From Candidatus Cerribacteria bacterium 'Amazon FNV 2010 28 9' (lineage in GTDB: Bacteria; Patescibacteriota; Microgenomatia; UBA1400; UBA12028): 42,926 nucleotides of DNA. Shown in pieces: positions 1-7,821 of the stretch. Location of the stretch: assembly GCA_003176165.1 (NCBI GenBank), contig PSRQ01000032.1, forward strand, positions 1 to 42,926, in the 5' to 3' direction. Below the pieces are notes generated by a model. It saw only the letters and a list, made by a program, of their open reading frames with translations. It was not told where the DNA came from and searched no databases. Numbering within the stretch: the stretch's first letter is position 1; each line of letters opens with the position of its first letter. The position numbers were made by a program, and so were the translations under genes.

Positions 1-497
1 CTTTTTGATACGGCGATGGCTGCTGCGTGCGCCATTTCATTCGTTGTCGAGACAGCAAAATTATCAAACGTGAAGTCGGGGCGTAGTTTCGCCTTGAGAA
101 GAGCTGCTTTGAGCGCATCAATCGTTGGTGCTACTGGAAGACTAGCAAAAAGAGGTGGTTCAGTTTTCGTGGGCAGATGATGAGATGCAGACACCTCTTG
201 TGAATTATTCTCTAGTTGAGGTTGCGGAGTGAGGGTTCCTACTTTGAATTGGAGTTCTACTTTTCGTCCGGTTACTCTATCGAGAGCCTCTTTGATAGAG
301 GCATAAAAGCGGCCTTCGACCATCTGTAGGTGCATAGCAGATTGTGCGAAGAGCACACCTATTGCTCGATCGTCCCCGACTTCTCGCAGTTCTCCGAGTG
401 TTACTTTCTCTATCCACATATGGTAATGCTGTGATGACATTCCCACAGCCATGTCAGAAAGAGCTCGAGACCAGACTGTAGAAGTGTCCAATTGCAT
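1..497 (-). CDS. dnaA: Chromosomal replication initiator DnaA, N-terminal part (runs off the window edge)
   Basis: Reverse-strand translation MQLDTSTVWSRALSDMAVG...LRPDFTFDNFAVSTTNEMAHAAAIAVSK; the FTFDNFxVxxxNxxAHAAAxAV motif is typical of DnaA; adjacent to rpmH/rnpA. Not in the ORF track because it is truncated. Confidence 0.9.
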   Translation of the reverse strand, partial: MQLDTSTVWSRALSDMAVGMSSQHYHMWIEKVTLGELREVGDDRAIGVLFAQSAMHLQMVEGRFYASIKEALDRVTGRKVELQFKVGTLTPQPQLENNSQEVSASHHLPTKTEPPLFASLPVAPTIDALKAALLKAKLRPDFTFDNFAVSTTNEMAHAAAIAVSK

Positions 498-554
498 AGT
501 ATTGATATCTTTCACATGGGGCAGAAGAGCGAAACAGTGATCTTAGTTTAATCA

Positions 555-640
555 TGGTTTTCCACATTTGACAAGTAGAAATCCACTTTTGTGTATTTCT
601 CTCAAGCAAAGTTTTCCACGACTGTGGATTATGTATGGGG
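555..640. promoter_or_regulatory. Putative oriC/DnaA-box cluster between dnaA and rpmH
   Basis: ttttccaca 559-567, ttttccacg 612-620 and inverted tgtggatta 623-631, resembling TTATCCACA, in the divergent dnaA/rpmH intergenic region. Confidence 0.55.
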
Positions 641-721
641 AAAAGAGGTGGAAAGCCCCGTCTTTTCTTTTTCTTGGTACTCTGGTACAATACAATTTCT
701 AACGATATTTGTGGAGTTTAT

Positions 722-865
722 ATGGCAAAAACATTCCGTACCTGGCAACCTCGCAAAAAGAAACGCGTTCGTACTCATGGATTTCGCGCTCGTATGAAAA
801 CCTATGGTGGTCGAAAAGTGTTATCCGCTCGCCGAGCTCATGGGCGCAAAAAACTGACCGTTTAA
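722..865 (+). CDS. rpmH: 50S ribosomal protein L34
   Basis: [47 protein letters not shown]; start internal to ORF 635..865. Confidence 0.96.
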   Translation: MAKTFRTWQPRKKKRVRTHGFRARMKTYGGRKVLSARRAHGRKKLTV

Positions 866-902
866 GCCCTGTCTGGGGTTGAGTAGCAAATACTGTCTTT
901 TT

Positions 903-1226
903 ATGCCTCGCACACGTCGATTCGATCTTCGGCATCACAGAGAAGTTTTTACACAGTCTCGTTGGAAACGGGGAAAACTCATTGACATTCTCCTCTTTCC
1001 CTTTCCGGTTTCCTCCTCTGCAGTTATTGTGGGAAACGTGAGTGGATATCCTTTGGTAAAACGGAACAGATTGAAACGTCAATTGAGAGAACTTGCCCGC
1101 GAAGAAATAAAAAATAAAAACAATTCTCCTGTTATTATTATTCGAGCAAAAAGAACGACCTATGATGCAACTTTCCAAGACATCAAAACAGAACTCTCTC
1201 ACTTGGTTTCAGCGGCTCGCCATTAA
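903..1226 (+). CDS. rnpA: Ribonuclease P protein component
   Basis: Position after rpmH; VSGYPLVKRNRLKRQLRELAREE matches the RnpA RNR-type motif. Confidence 0.9.
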   Translation: MPRTRRFDLRHHREVFTQSRWKRGKLIDILLFPFPVSSSAVIVGNVSGYPLVKRNRLKRQLRELAREEIKNKNNSPVIIIRAKRTTYDATFQDIKTELSHLVSAARH

Positions 1227-1410
1227 AGGTATTCGGGGGTATCAACTCTTCCGTCCTTTTTTTCGTCAAATCAATCTAAGTATCTTTGGAGTCCATTCAG
1301 AGTGTCCCCAAACGCCTAGCTGTAGTGAATTTACTCTGCACGCGATCAGGGAACATGGTACAATAGCAGGACTGTCTATGGGGATGAGGCGCATCCTCGC
1401 TTGTCGATAA
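1162..1410 (+). CDS. yidD: Membrane protein insertion efficiency factor YidD
   Basis: PSCSEFTLHAIREHGTIAG motif; overlaps rnpA end and precedes yidC. Confidence 0.88.
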   Translation: MMQLSKTSKQNSLTWFQRLAIKGIRGYQLFRPFFRQINLSIFGVHSECPQTPSCSEFTLHAIREHGTIAGLSMGMRRILACR

Positions 1411-1415
1411 CTCAT

Positions 1416-2204
1416 ATGCAACAACTTGCCCAAACCCTTCTCATTGTCCCTATTTATCAATTCTTGAAGTTTCTGACTCTTGAAACAGGAAGTTTTGGAT
1501 TCGCTATTATCTTACTCACACTCATCATGCGAGCGATTTTGCTTCCCCTTTCTTTGCCAACCATGAACTCTCAAAAGAAGCTGCGAGCACTGAAACCAGA
1601 ACTAGATAAATTGAAAGAACAATTTAAGGGAGATCGTCAAAAATTACAGCTTGCTCAGATGGAATTGTACAAGAAACACAATATTAATTTATTTTCTGGG
1701 TGCCTTCCTCAAATTTTACAAATCATTGTTTTAATTGCCTTGTACAATGTCCTTCGCACCTTTGTCACGATGGCTGCTAAAGACGGGATTACGGTTCAAA
1801 CCCTGTTTTACGGTCTTGATTTAGCAAAACCCGATACTACCCACATCATTCCTCTAGTTGCTGCGGTTTCTCAGCTTGTATTATCCATCATGATCTTGCC
1901 GGGAAAAGAAAAACATGATCTTGTTCCCAACAATGCAAAAAGTAAGAAAGTGAAAGAAGAAAATAAAAAAGAGACCAATGAACAAGAAATGGCTGAGGCG
2001 ATGCAGCAACAAATGGTGTTCATGATGCCACTGATGACGGCTCTTTTTGCTTGGAGTTTCCCTGCTGGACTTGGTGTGTACTGGATTGTTACAACCCTGT
2101 TTACCTTGGTTTCTCAATATGTTTTGGTTGGTCCAGGAGGACTAGTTGATGTAAAAGATCAAGTCTTGGCTTTTATGAAGAAAAGTCAACAAAACGTGAA
2201 ATAA
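1416..2204 (+). CDS. yidC: Membrane protein insertase YidC/Oxa1
   Basis: GSFGFAIILLTLIMRAILLPLSLPTMNSQKKLRALKPELDKLKEQF; syntenic; ATG at 1416 (track starts at TTG 1401). Confidence 0.95.
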   Translation: MQQLAQTLLIVPIYQFLKFLTLETGSFGFAIILLTLIMRAILLPLSLPTMNSQKKLRALKPELDKLKEQFKGDRQKLQLAQMELYKKHNINLFSGCLPQILQIIVLIALYNVLRTFVTMAAKDGITVQTLFYGLDLAKPDTTHIIPLVAAVSQLVLSIMILPGKEKHDLVPNNAKSKKVKEENKKETNEQEMAEAMQQQMVFMMPLMTALFAWSFPAGLGVYWIVTTLFTLVSQYVLVGPGGLVDVKDQVLAFMKKSQQNVK

Positions 2205-2210
2205 AAGGAG

Positions 2211-2660
2211 ATGACTATGACTACACAAGATTTTGTGCAGCAGCTACTTGCCCATATGGGAATTGACGATGCCGTTCTTTCTCAAGAGGAACAGGATGAT
2301 ACTATTGTGTTAACGATCTCAGTTCCTGAAGAAGAATCTGGGCTTTTGATTGGTCATCATGCCGAGACGCTTGACGCACTGCAGCGTGTTGTTCGCCTTG
2401 TTTGCCAGAAGGATGATGATAAAGCAATCACTTTGAATGTGAATGACTTTAGACAGCGCCGAGAAGATCATTTACGCGAAGTTGCTGCTCGAGTCGCTGA
2501 ACATGTCGTTGCTACACAACAACCTCAATATCTGCGCCTACCAGCCAGTGAGCGTCGTGTTATCCACATGGCTCTTTCCGATCATCCAGAAGTTGAGACA
2601 GTTTCTGAAGGCGAAGGAGCTTCTCGGGTCCTGTATGTGCGGTTGAAGCAAACTGCATAA
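2211..2660 (+). CDS. jag: Jag/KhpB-type KH-R3H RNA-binding protein
   Basis: SGLLIGHHAETLDALQRVVRL (KH) and YLRLPASERRVIHMALSDHPEVETVSEGEG (R3H). Confidence 0.9.
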   Translation: MTMTTQDFVQQLLAHMGIDDAVLSQEEQDDTIVLTISVPEEESGLLIGHHAETLDALQRVVRLVCQKDDDKAITLNVNDFRQRREDHLREVAARVAEHVVATQQPQYLRLPASERRVIHMALSDHPEVETVSEGEGASRVLYVRLKQTA

Positions 2661-2663
2661 TGT

Positions 2664-2801
2664 ATGCGAAGAAAATACTTCTTAACGGTTTTATTTATTA
2701 TGACCATATTCGGACTCTCATTATTAATGAGAGCGACACACACTTTGTCGTATGTTCAACCCAAATGTGGAATGACAAACCGAGGCTGGATGTGTCTTTA
2801 A
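2664..2801 (+). CDS. 45-aa single-TM microprotein
   Basis: ATG 2664 to TAA 2799-2801: MRRKYFLTVLFIMTIFGLSLLMRATHTLSYVQPKCGMTNRGWMCL; fills the jag-rnhA gap; below the ORF-track length cutoff. Confidence 0.5.
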   Translation: MRRKYFLTVLFIMTIFGLSLLMRATHTLSYVQPKCGMTNRGWMCL

Positions 2802-2805
2802 ATAT

Positions 2806-3213
2806 ATGCACGTAACTGTTCACACAGATGGTGGTTCTCGGGGAAATCCTGGAAAAAGCGCTATTGGTGTGGTGATTGAACATGAAGGGACTTCCCTCCT
2901 CTCTTTGGGACAGTATATTGGCGTTGGGACCAATAATCGCGCCGAGTATATAGCTGTTATCGAAGCCCTCCAATGGTTGGTTGAACATGTAGCCACACTT
3001 TCTGGTGCGTCTTTTTTCTTGGATTCTCAACTTGTGGTTTCTCAACTCAATGGTGTTTATCAGGTGAAACATCCGGATATGATTGCGCTAAAAAAAAATG
3101 TGGATCAGTTACGCTCTTCCCTTCCCTTTCGAATCACGTTTTCGTATGTCCCTCGTGCTCAGAATGCCGCTGCGGACGCACTTGTGAATAAAGCATTAGA
3201 TGAACATCTCTAA
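2806..3213 (+). CDS. rnhA: Ribonuclease HI family protein
   Basis: VHTDGGSRGNPGKSAIGVVI, NNRAEYIAVIEAL, LDSQLVVSQLNG, VPRAQNAAADALVNKALD. Confidence 0.92.
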   Translation: MHVTVHTDGGSRGNPGKSAIGVVIEHEGTSLLSLGQYIGVGTNNRAEYIAVIEALQWLVEHVATLSGASFFLDSQLVVSQLNGVYQVKHPDMIALKKNVDQLRSSLPFRITFSYVPRAQNAAADALVNKALDEHL

Positions 3214-3441
3214 AAGAGGTTATTTTTTTGGGTTAAAAATCTTTGTTTTTTCTCGAAAAAAAAACGAATTTTCTTCAAGTCCCTAGTTGAAGTCGCACGT
3301 TATTTCGTTTCGCATCAAAATATATAGTAATAGAATAAAAAATATAAAAGAATATCTTTTTGTCTGGATGGTGAACGATAAGAACTTGACAAGACTCTTC
3401 TTGCAATCTGATCCACTTTTTAGGTACGCTAAAAGCACTCT

Positions 3442-6078
3442 ATGAGCAGGCGCTTTGTCACGGAGCAAATTCGTGAAACTCCTCGAGTGGTAGTGTGTGG
3501 CCCTGTCCGTCCTCTTCAAAAGGCGTTAGTACAGCTGCTGTCTGCTGCTCATTTATATGGAGGTGTTATTCACGTGCAGAACGCTCAACGCTGGGAACCT
3601 CCGTTATTGCGTGAGGGGGAATATCTCTTGATCCTCTGGATAGGTGAGCCTGGCATATGGACGGGGAGAGAAAGGGCCCAGACACAAGTTCTTGCCCAGA
3701 CACTCGCAAAGCATAGTCCACACCTGATATACATATCGTTTGATCCGCTTTCTAGGGTGGAAACGGAAATTGAACGCCAATGGAAACTTGATCAAGAGCA
3801 GGGAAGGCAAGTGCTTATCTCACTTTTTAGCCCAGTACATATGCTTTCCTATACACATGTCTTTGAACCGTCCCTCCCTCCGCTTTCTCTAGTGGACACG
3901 CAGATAAGAACACTGATTTCGCAGAAGAAACGCTTGTGTATGGATTCACAAAGCCAGATCAACCCCATATGGCATGAAGATGTTGCGGCGGATATCGTAT
4001 CCCGCGTGCTTTCTGGAGTGAAAGATGACATGTGTTTGGAAGGGAATACCCCTATTGGCGGCGAAGCGCTGGTACGTTCTCTTGAGCCCACAACATCATC
4101 TAGAATGGACCCAATTCAAGTAATCGTGCCTCATGTATGCACAGGAATATCGATTGTTTCTCGTCCGTTTATTTCATTTGTGGAAGTCATGAGGGGGAGT
4201 TATCAATCTCTTTTGCCAGTCGATCTACAAAAGCCCAAGGTGGTGAAGAAGCGTTCTCTCTCTATTAAAAAAATTGGAATGATGGCAGGAATTGTGTGCA
4301 GTTGTCTAGTGTGCGGGTTAGTTTTGTTATGGGTAAGTAGTGGATTTGCTCTTCGTAGCCTTGCAACACAGATTCAACACATCCATGATAAACAGCTTTC
4401 AGCAGAAGATTTGAATACACTGTCACAAGCTCTTGGTGTGGTGACGTTTCTCAAACGGACTCAAGGAAATATAGAAGACACCATCGGGGAACAATCGGAT
4501 GGGGTGGTGGGTTCTCTCTCTATTCTTTCTTCTCAAGTGCAGGCAGTTCAAGATTTACGCAGTGCCCAAGAAAAGCTCGCTTTGTCGTATGAACAAGTCA
4601 TGGGAAAAGGAAAGGGAAGCTCTCTGCAATCAATAGTGGAGGCAGAGGCTCTTTTAGATCGCTCCTATCAAAGCATGTCCTTGGTTCAAGCCCGATTATC
4701 TCAAGATCCGAATGCGATTTCTGTTGTGTTGGGGGGAAGCGTCCTACAGGATGAATTGACCGAGGAGGTAAGTAGTGAGCGTAAATTGATTACGATGCTG
4801 CGCTCTATTCTTACCGTGCTACCTGACATGCTCGGAAAAAATGATGTGCATACATATGCTTTTGTTCTGCAAGACTCTTCTGTGCTTCGCCCAAGTGGAG
4901 GAAAGATTGTAAGTGTGGCTTTGGTTTCGTTTAATCAAGGAACATTAACGGGAGTACACATATATCCTGTGTCTTCACTTGACACTCTTTTACCCGGAAC
5001 TGTGAAAGCTCCTGCTGAAGCTGCTTCTGCTCTAAAGACGACAAATTGGCAACTTGATGATGCAAACTGGGATCTCCAGTTTAAAAATAATGCAGCACAA
5101 ATTTCTTGGTTTATTGGGAAAGAGTTGAATACGACTGTGAATGGTGTATTTGTGGTGAATAGCAGAGATTTGAACATTCTTCTTTCTTCAGTTGGAGATG
5201 TCCATCTTTCAGATGGGACTGTTGTACAGTCAAGCTCTGTAGACCAACATATCAATGCTCTGATCACAGATCAAACGCAGCATGTGGGACAGCTTCCCAT
5301 TTTCTTGAATCAAGTTTTCTCTGGTTTACTCTCCAGCATGCAGACACTATCAACAGATAAGGTTTCTTCCTTTGCTCAAACGGTTTCAGATCTATTTACG
5401 GCGCGAGATCTTCTCTTTTTTGCAGGCGATCAAGATACACAGCAAGTTTTTGCAGCACTGGATTTTGATGGAAACACATTGACACCCACCTGTCCTTCAC
5501 TTTTTGCCGATTCAACGTGTGCTGTAGGGACGTTTTTCTCTCAAGAGCTTTCTATTGGTGGAAATAACGTGAGTCAATTGATCGCTCGAACGCATGCCCA
5601 CACAATCCACGTGGGAGAAACAGTACTCATTCATGAGTATGTTGAAACGATTAAAAATAACGCACTGACTGTGTCTTGGCCCTTTGGAGATGATCAATCT
5701 CTCATGCGGATGGCATTTGAAAATGGGGCTGCAGTTCAAGAGATTATGGTCAATGGACTGTCACTTGCTCCCAATCAGTTTTCTGTGGCCACCCAAGACG
5801 GGTTAAAAGTAGTTTCCCTTCCTACCGACACTCCAGCAGGAGCGACGACCACCATCAAACTCATTTATACAACTCCAGGTATTCCCTCGAGCAATAGCTC
5901 TATCGCTTTCTTTGAACAAAAGCAACCCGGAACTGGAAGCGATCCTTTTACTCTCACGGTCACGTACCCAGATACTTATACTCCAAAAACTGTGGCACCC
6001 AAAGCAACGTTTGGGCATAATAGCATTATCTTTTCAGGGTCACTTGATCAGGACAGGCTCTATGCCGTGGGTTTTTAA
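3442..6078 (+). CDS. DUF4012-domain membrane protein with N-terminal cytoplasmic domain
   Basis: One TM helix (MMAGIVCSCLVCGLVLLWVSSGFAL), then FVLQDSSVLRPSGGKIVSVALVSFNQGTLTGVHIYPVSSLD and NTTVNGVFVVNSRDLNILLSSVG, typical of DUF4012. Confidence 0.75.
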   Translation: MSRRFVTEQIRETPRVVVCGPVRPLQKALVQLLSAAHLYGGVIHVQNAQRWEPPLLREGEYLLILWIGEPGIWTGRERAQTQVLAQTLAKHSPHLIYISFDPLSRVETEIERQWKLDQEQGRQVLISLFSPVHMLSYTHVFEPSLPPLSLVDTQIRTLISQKKRLCMDSQSQINPIWHEDVAADIVSRVLSGVKDDMCLEGNTPIGGEALVRSLEPTTSSRMDPIQVIVPHVCTGISIVSRPFISFVEVMRGSYQSLLPVDLQKPKVVKKRSLSIKKIGMMAGIVCSCLVCGLVLLWVSSGFALRSLATQIQHIHDKQLSAEDLNTLSQALGVVTFLKRTQGNIEDTIGEQSDGVVGSLSILSSQVQAVQDLRSAQEKLALSYEQVMGKGKGSSLQSIVEAEALLDRSYQSMSLVQARLSQDPNAISVVLGGSVLQDELTEEVSSERKLITMLRSILTVLPDMLGKNDVHTYAFVLQDSSVLRPSGGKIVSVALVSFNQGTLTGVHIYPVSSLDTLLPGTVKAPAEAASALKTTNWQLDDANWDLQFKNNAAQISWFIGKELNTTVNGVFVVNSRDLNILLSSVGDVHLSDGTVVQSSSVDQHINALITDQTQHVGQLPIFLNQVFSGLLSSMQTLSTDKVSSFAQTVSDLFTARDLLFFAGDQDTQQVFAALDFDGNTLTPTCPSLFADSTCAVGTFFSQELSIGGNNVSQLIARTHAHTIHVGETVLIHEYVETIKNNALTVSWPFGDDQSLMRMAFENGAAVQEIMVNGLSLAPNQFSVATQDGLKVVSLPTDTPAGATTTIKLIYTTPGIPSSNSSIAFFEQKQPGTGSDPFTLTVTYPDTYTPKTVAPKATFGHNSIIFSGSLDQDRLYAVGF

Positions 6079-6144
6079 CAAGATCACGAGACCTCATGAG
6101 TCAGGAATAGCCGTCTCCTCTCTTGTTCCTCTCTCGAGATGTGT

Positions 6145-6150
6145 TATAAT
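6145..6150 (+). promoter_or_regulatory. -10-like box (TATAAT) upstream of L25 gene
   Basis: gatgtgtTATAATaaaaacc 33 nt before the ATG. Confidence 0.5.
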
Positions 6151-6182
6151 AAAAACCTTGATTATTTCAGTGGAAATTTCCT

Positions 6183-6872
6183 ATGACGACACAACGAACT
6201 CAATTAACTGTTCAACCCCGTATTATCTTGGGGAAAAAGGTAAAACAACTGCGTAAAGCAGGGATTATCCCAGCTTCGGTGTATGGAAACGATAAAGCAT
6301 CTGTAAATGTACAGGTTCTTCAAAAGAATTTTGCCCAAGCTGCAAAGGTGGCTGGTGATAACGGTTTGATTGATCTCCTTGTTGAAGGGGAGTCGAAGCC
6401 ACGTCCAGTTTTGGTTGATGACGTTCTTATCCACCCGTTATCTGACGCTACGCTTCATGTGACCTTCCGTGAAGTGAACTTGAACGAAAAAGTGAAAGCA
6501 AACATTGCTGTTGAAACAATTGGCGAATCTGAAGCGGTGAAGAATGGTGGTGTATTGGTTGTTGCCTACAATGAACTCGAAGTCGAAGCTCTTCCAACCG
6601 ATCTTCCAGAGAAATTTGAAGTCGATATTAGTAAACTCAAAGCGATTGGTGACGATATCAAGGTTTCTGACTTGGTCTTCGATCGCAATAAAGTGGAACT
6701 TCAAGGTGTTGAAGCAGACACTGTGCTTGCCACGATTCAAGCTCCAAAGGAAGAAGTTGTGGAAGAAACAACCGCTCCAGCAGAAGTTGAGATTACCAAG
6801 GGTGCGACGACCGAAGAAGGTAAAGCTGCCGCCGCTGGTGAAGCCGCTCCTGAAAAGAAAGAAGAGAAATAG
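6183..6872 (+). CDS. rplY: 50S ribosomal protein L25/TL5/CTC
   Basis: RIILGKKVKQLRKAGIIPASVYG...ALPTDLPEKFEVDISKLKAIGDDIKVSDL; C-terminal Ala/Glu/Lys-rich tail. Confidence 0.93.
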   Translation: MTTQRTQLTVQPRIILGKKVKQLRKAGIIPASVYGNDKASVNVQVLQKNFAQAAKVAGDNGLIDLLVEGESKPRPVLVDDVLIHPLSDATLHVTFREVNLNEKVKANIAVETIGESEAVKNGGVLVVAYNELEVEALPTDLPEKFEVDISKLKAIGDDIKVSDLVFDRNKVELQGVEADTVLATIQAPKEEVVEETTAPAEVEITKGATTEEGKAAAAGEAAPEKKEEK

Positions 6873-6889
6873 AAAATATCCAATAACCA

Positions 6890-6907
6890 ATCCGTCAGCT
6901 GACGGAT
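6890..6907. repeat. Perfect 18-bp palindrome ATCCGTCAGCTGACGGAT
   Basis: Self-complementary; near-identical word occurs at about 20842 within a CDS. Confidence 0.8.
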
Positions 6908-6923
6908 CAATATTCAATGAATA

Positions 6924-7271
6924 ATGAAAGCCTCGGAGAAATCCGGGGCTTTTTTGGTTGGTTATCTTGCATTTGCCACCGAGGAAGATAGTGGACAGAT
7001 TTCTCTCATTGAGGAGGTTACAGCACATCAAGCGCGAGTAGCAATGGAACAGGAATTCCTTAAGCAAAGAAATTTATTTATTGCTGAAATGAAAAAACAA
7101 TACTCAAGCTTGTCTCTAGAAGCTATGCAAAAAGAATTGGATAAAACTTTAGAAGAAATTAATGAGATTGAAGAGGGAAGAGAGCCATACAACGACAGCC
7201 CCTTTCTTGTTGCAAGAGTATTTCAGGAACTCATTGCAGAAAACAATACACATCTAGCTGATTCGAAGTAA
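6924..7271 (+). CDS. Hypothetical protein (start uncertain)
   Basis: Coding-like acidic/helical sequence; the track start ATG overlaps the rplY terminator, so the true start may be downstream (for example ATG 7044). Confidence 0.45.
   Translation: MKASEKSGAFLVGYLAFATEEDSGQISLIEEVTAHQARVAMEQEFLKQRNLFIAEMKKQYSSLSLEAMQKELDKTLEEINEIEEGREPYNDSPFLVARVFQELIAENNTHLADSK
6928..6955 (+). terminator. Rho-independent terminator after rplY
   Basis: AAGCCTCGG-agaaat-CCGGGGCTT followed by TTTTT. Confidence 0.75.
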
Positions 7272-7285
7272 TAATCTTCTAACGC

Positions 7286-7310
7286 CGGAGCAATGTTGTA
7301 CGTTGCTCCG
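7286..7310. repeat. Hairpin CGGAGCAA-N9-TTGCTCCG
   Basis: 8-bp perfect stem between convergent genes. Confidence 0.6.
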
Positions 7311-7347
7311 CATAGTTCCTTGCAAAAAATCGTTACTGTTCAGAGGC

Positions 7348-7821
7348 TTATTTTCCTACTTCCTGAAGAGCGTTTTTGGTGATGGGGCTGTTGGGATCGA
7401 TTTGTTGAAGTTGCGCTGCGATTTGTTGTACTTCGTCGGTATTTCCCAATTCGTACTCGAGTTTCATTTTTTGGATGAGTACATCTCGTGCTGTTGGGTG
7501 GGCCGACAAAATAGTATCAAGTGCTGCGATTTCCGTTTTAATATGGTCTCTTGCTGTAGTTTGCAATGTGTATTGTGTTTGAAATGATGCGAATGTTGTC
7601 GCATAGATCGTACTGCCAATACCCAACCAGATCAAAACCACTACTCCGATCAGAACGACAAGAAATGAGATGCGTCGTGCAACAGGAGTACAAATCACGC
7701 GCAACAAAGACACGGTCCATATGAATACAAACGAGATTTTCTGAAGCGGGGAAAGCCCCTCGCTTTTTTCAACAGGTGAAGTGTCGCGGGTTATTGATGG
7801 TGAAGTTTTACGTTTGGCCAT
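7348..7821 (-). CDS. Hypothetical membrane protein with TPR-like C-terminus
   Basis: MAKRKTSPS... start at 7821 overlapping valS end; TM segment ISFLVVLIGVVVLIWLGIG. Confidence 0.6.
   Translation of the reverse strand: MAKRKTSPSITRDTSPVEKSEGLSPLQKISFVFIWTVSLLRVICTPVARRISFLVVLIGVVVLIWLGIGSTIYATTFASFQTQYTLQTTARDHIKTEIAALDTILSAHPTARDVLIQKMKLEYELGNTDEVQQIAAQLQQIDPNSPITKNALQEVGK

Noticed and set aside
699-1202. 167-aa minus-strand ORF antisense to rpmH/rnpA
   Set aside because: Overlaps well-supported rpmH and rnpA; composition typical of antisense artefacts.
3214-3441. Structured ncRNA (for example RNase P RNA or tmRNA) in the AT-rich gap before the DUF4012 gene
   Set aside because: Only a short hairpin (cttcaa...ttgaag) seen; no conserved core motifs of rnpB, ssrA or SRP RNA identified.
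6438-7067. 209-aa minus-strand ORF antisense to rplY
   Set aside because: Phe-rich antisense translation of the L25 gene with no independent support.
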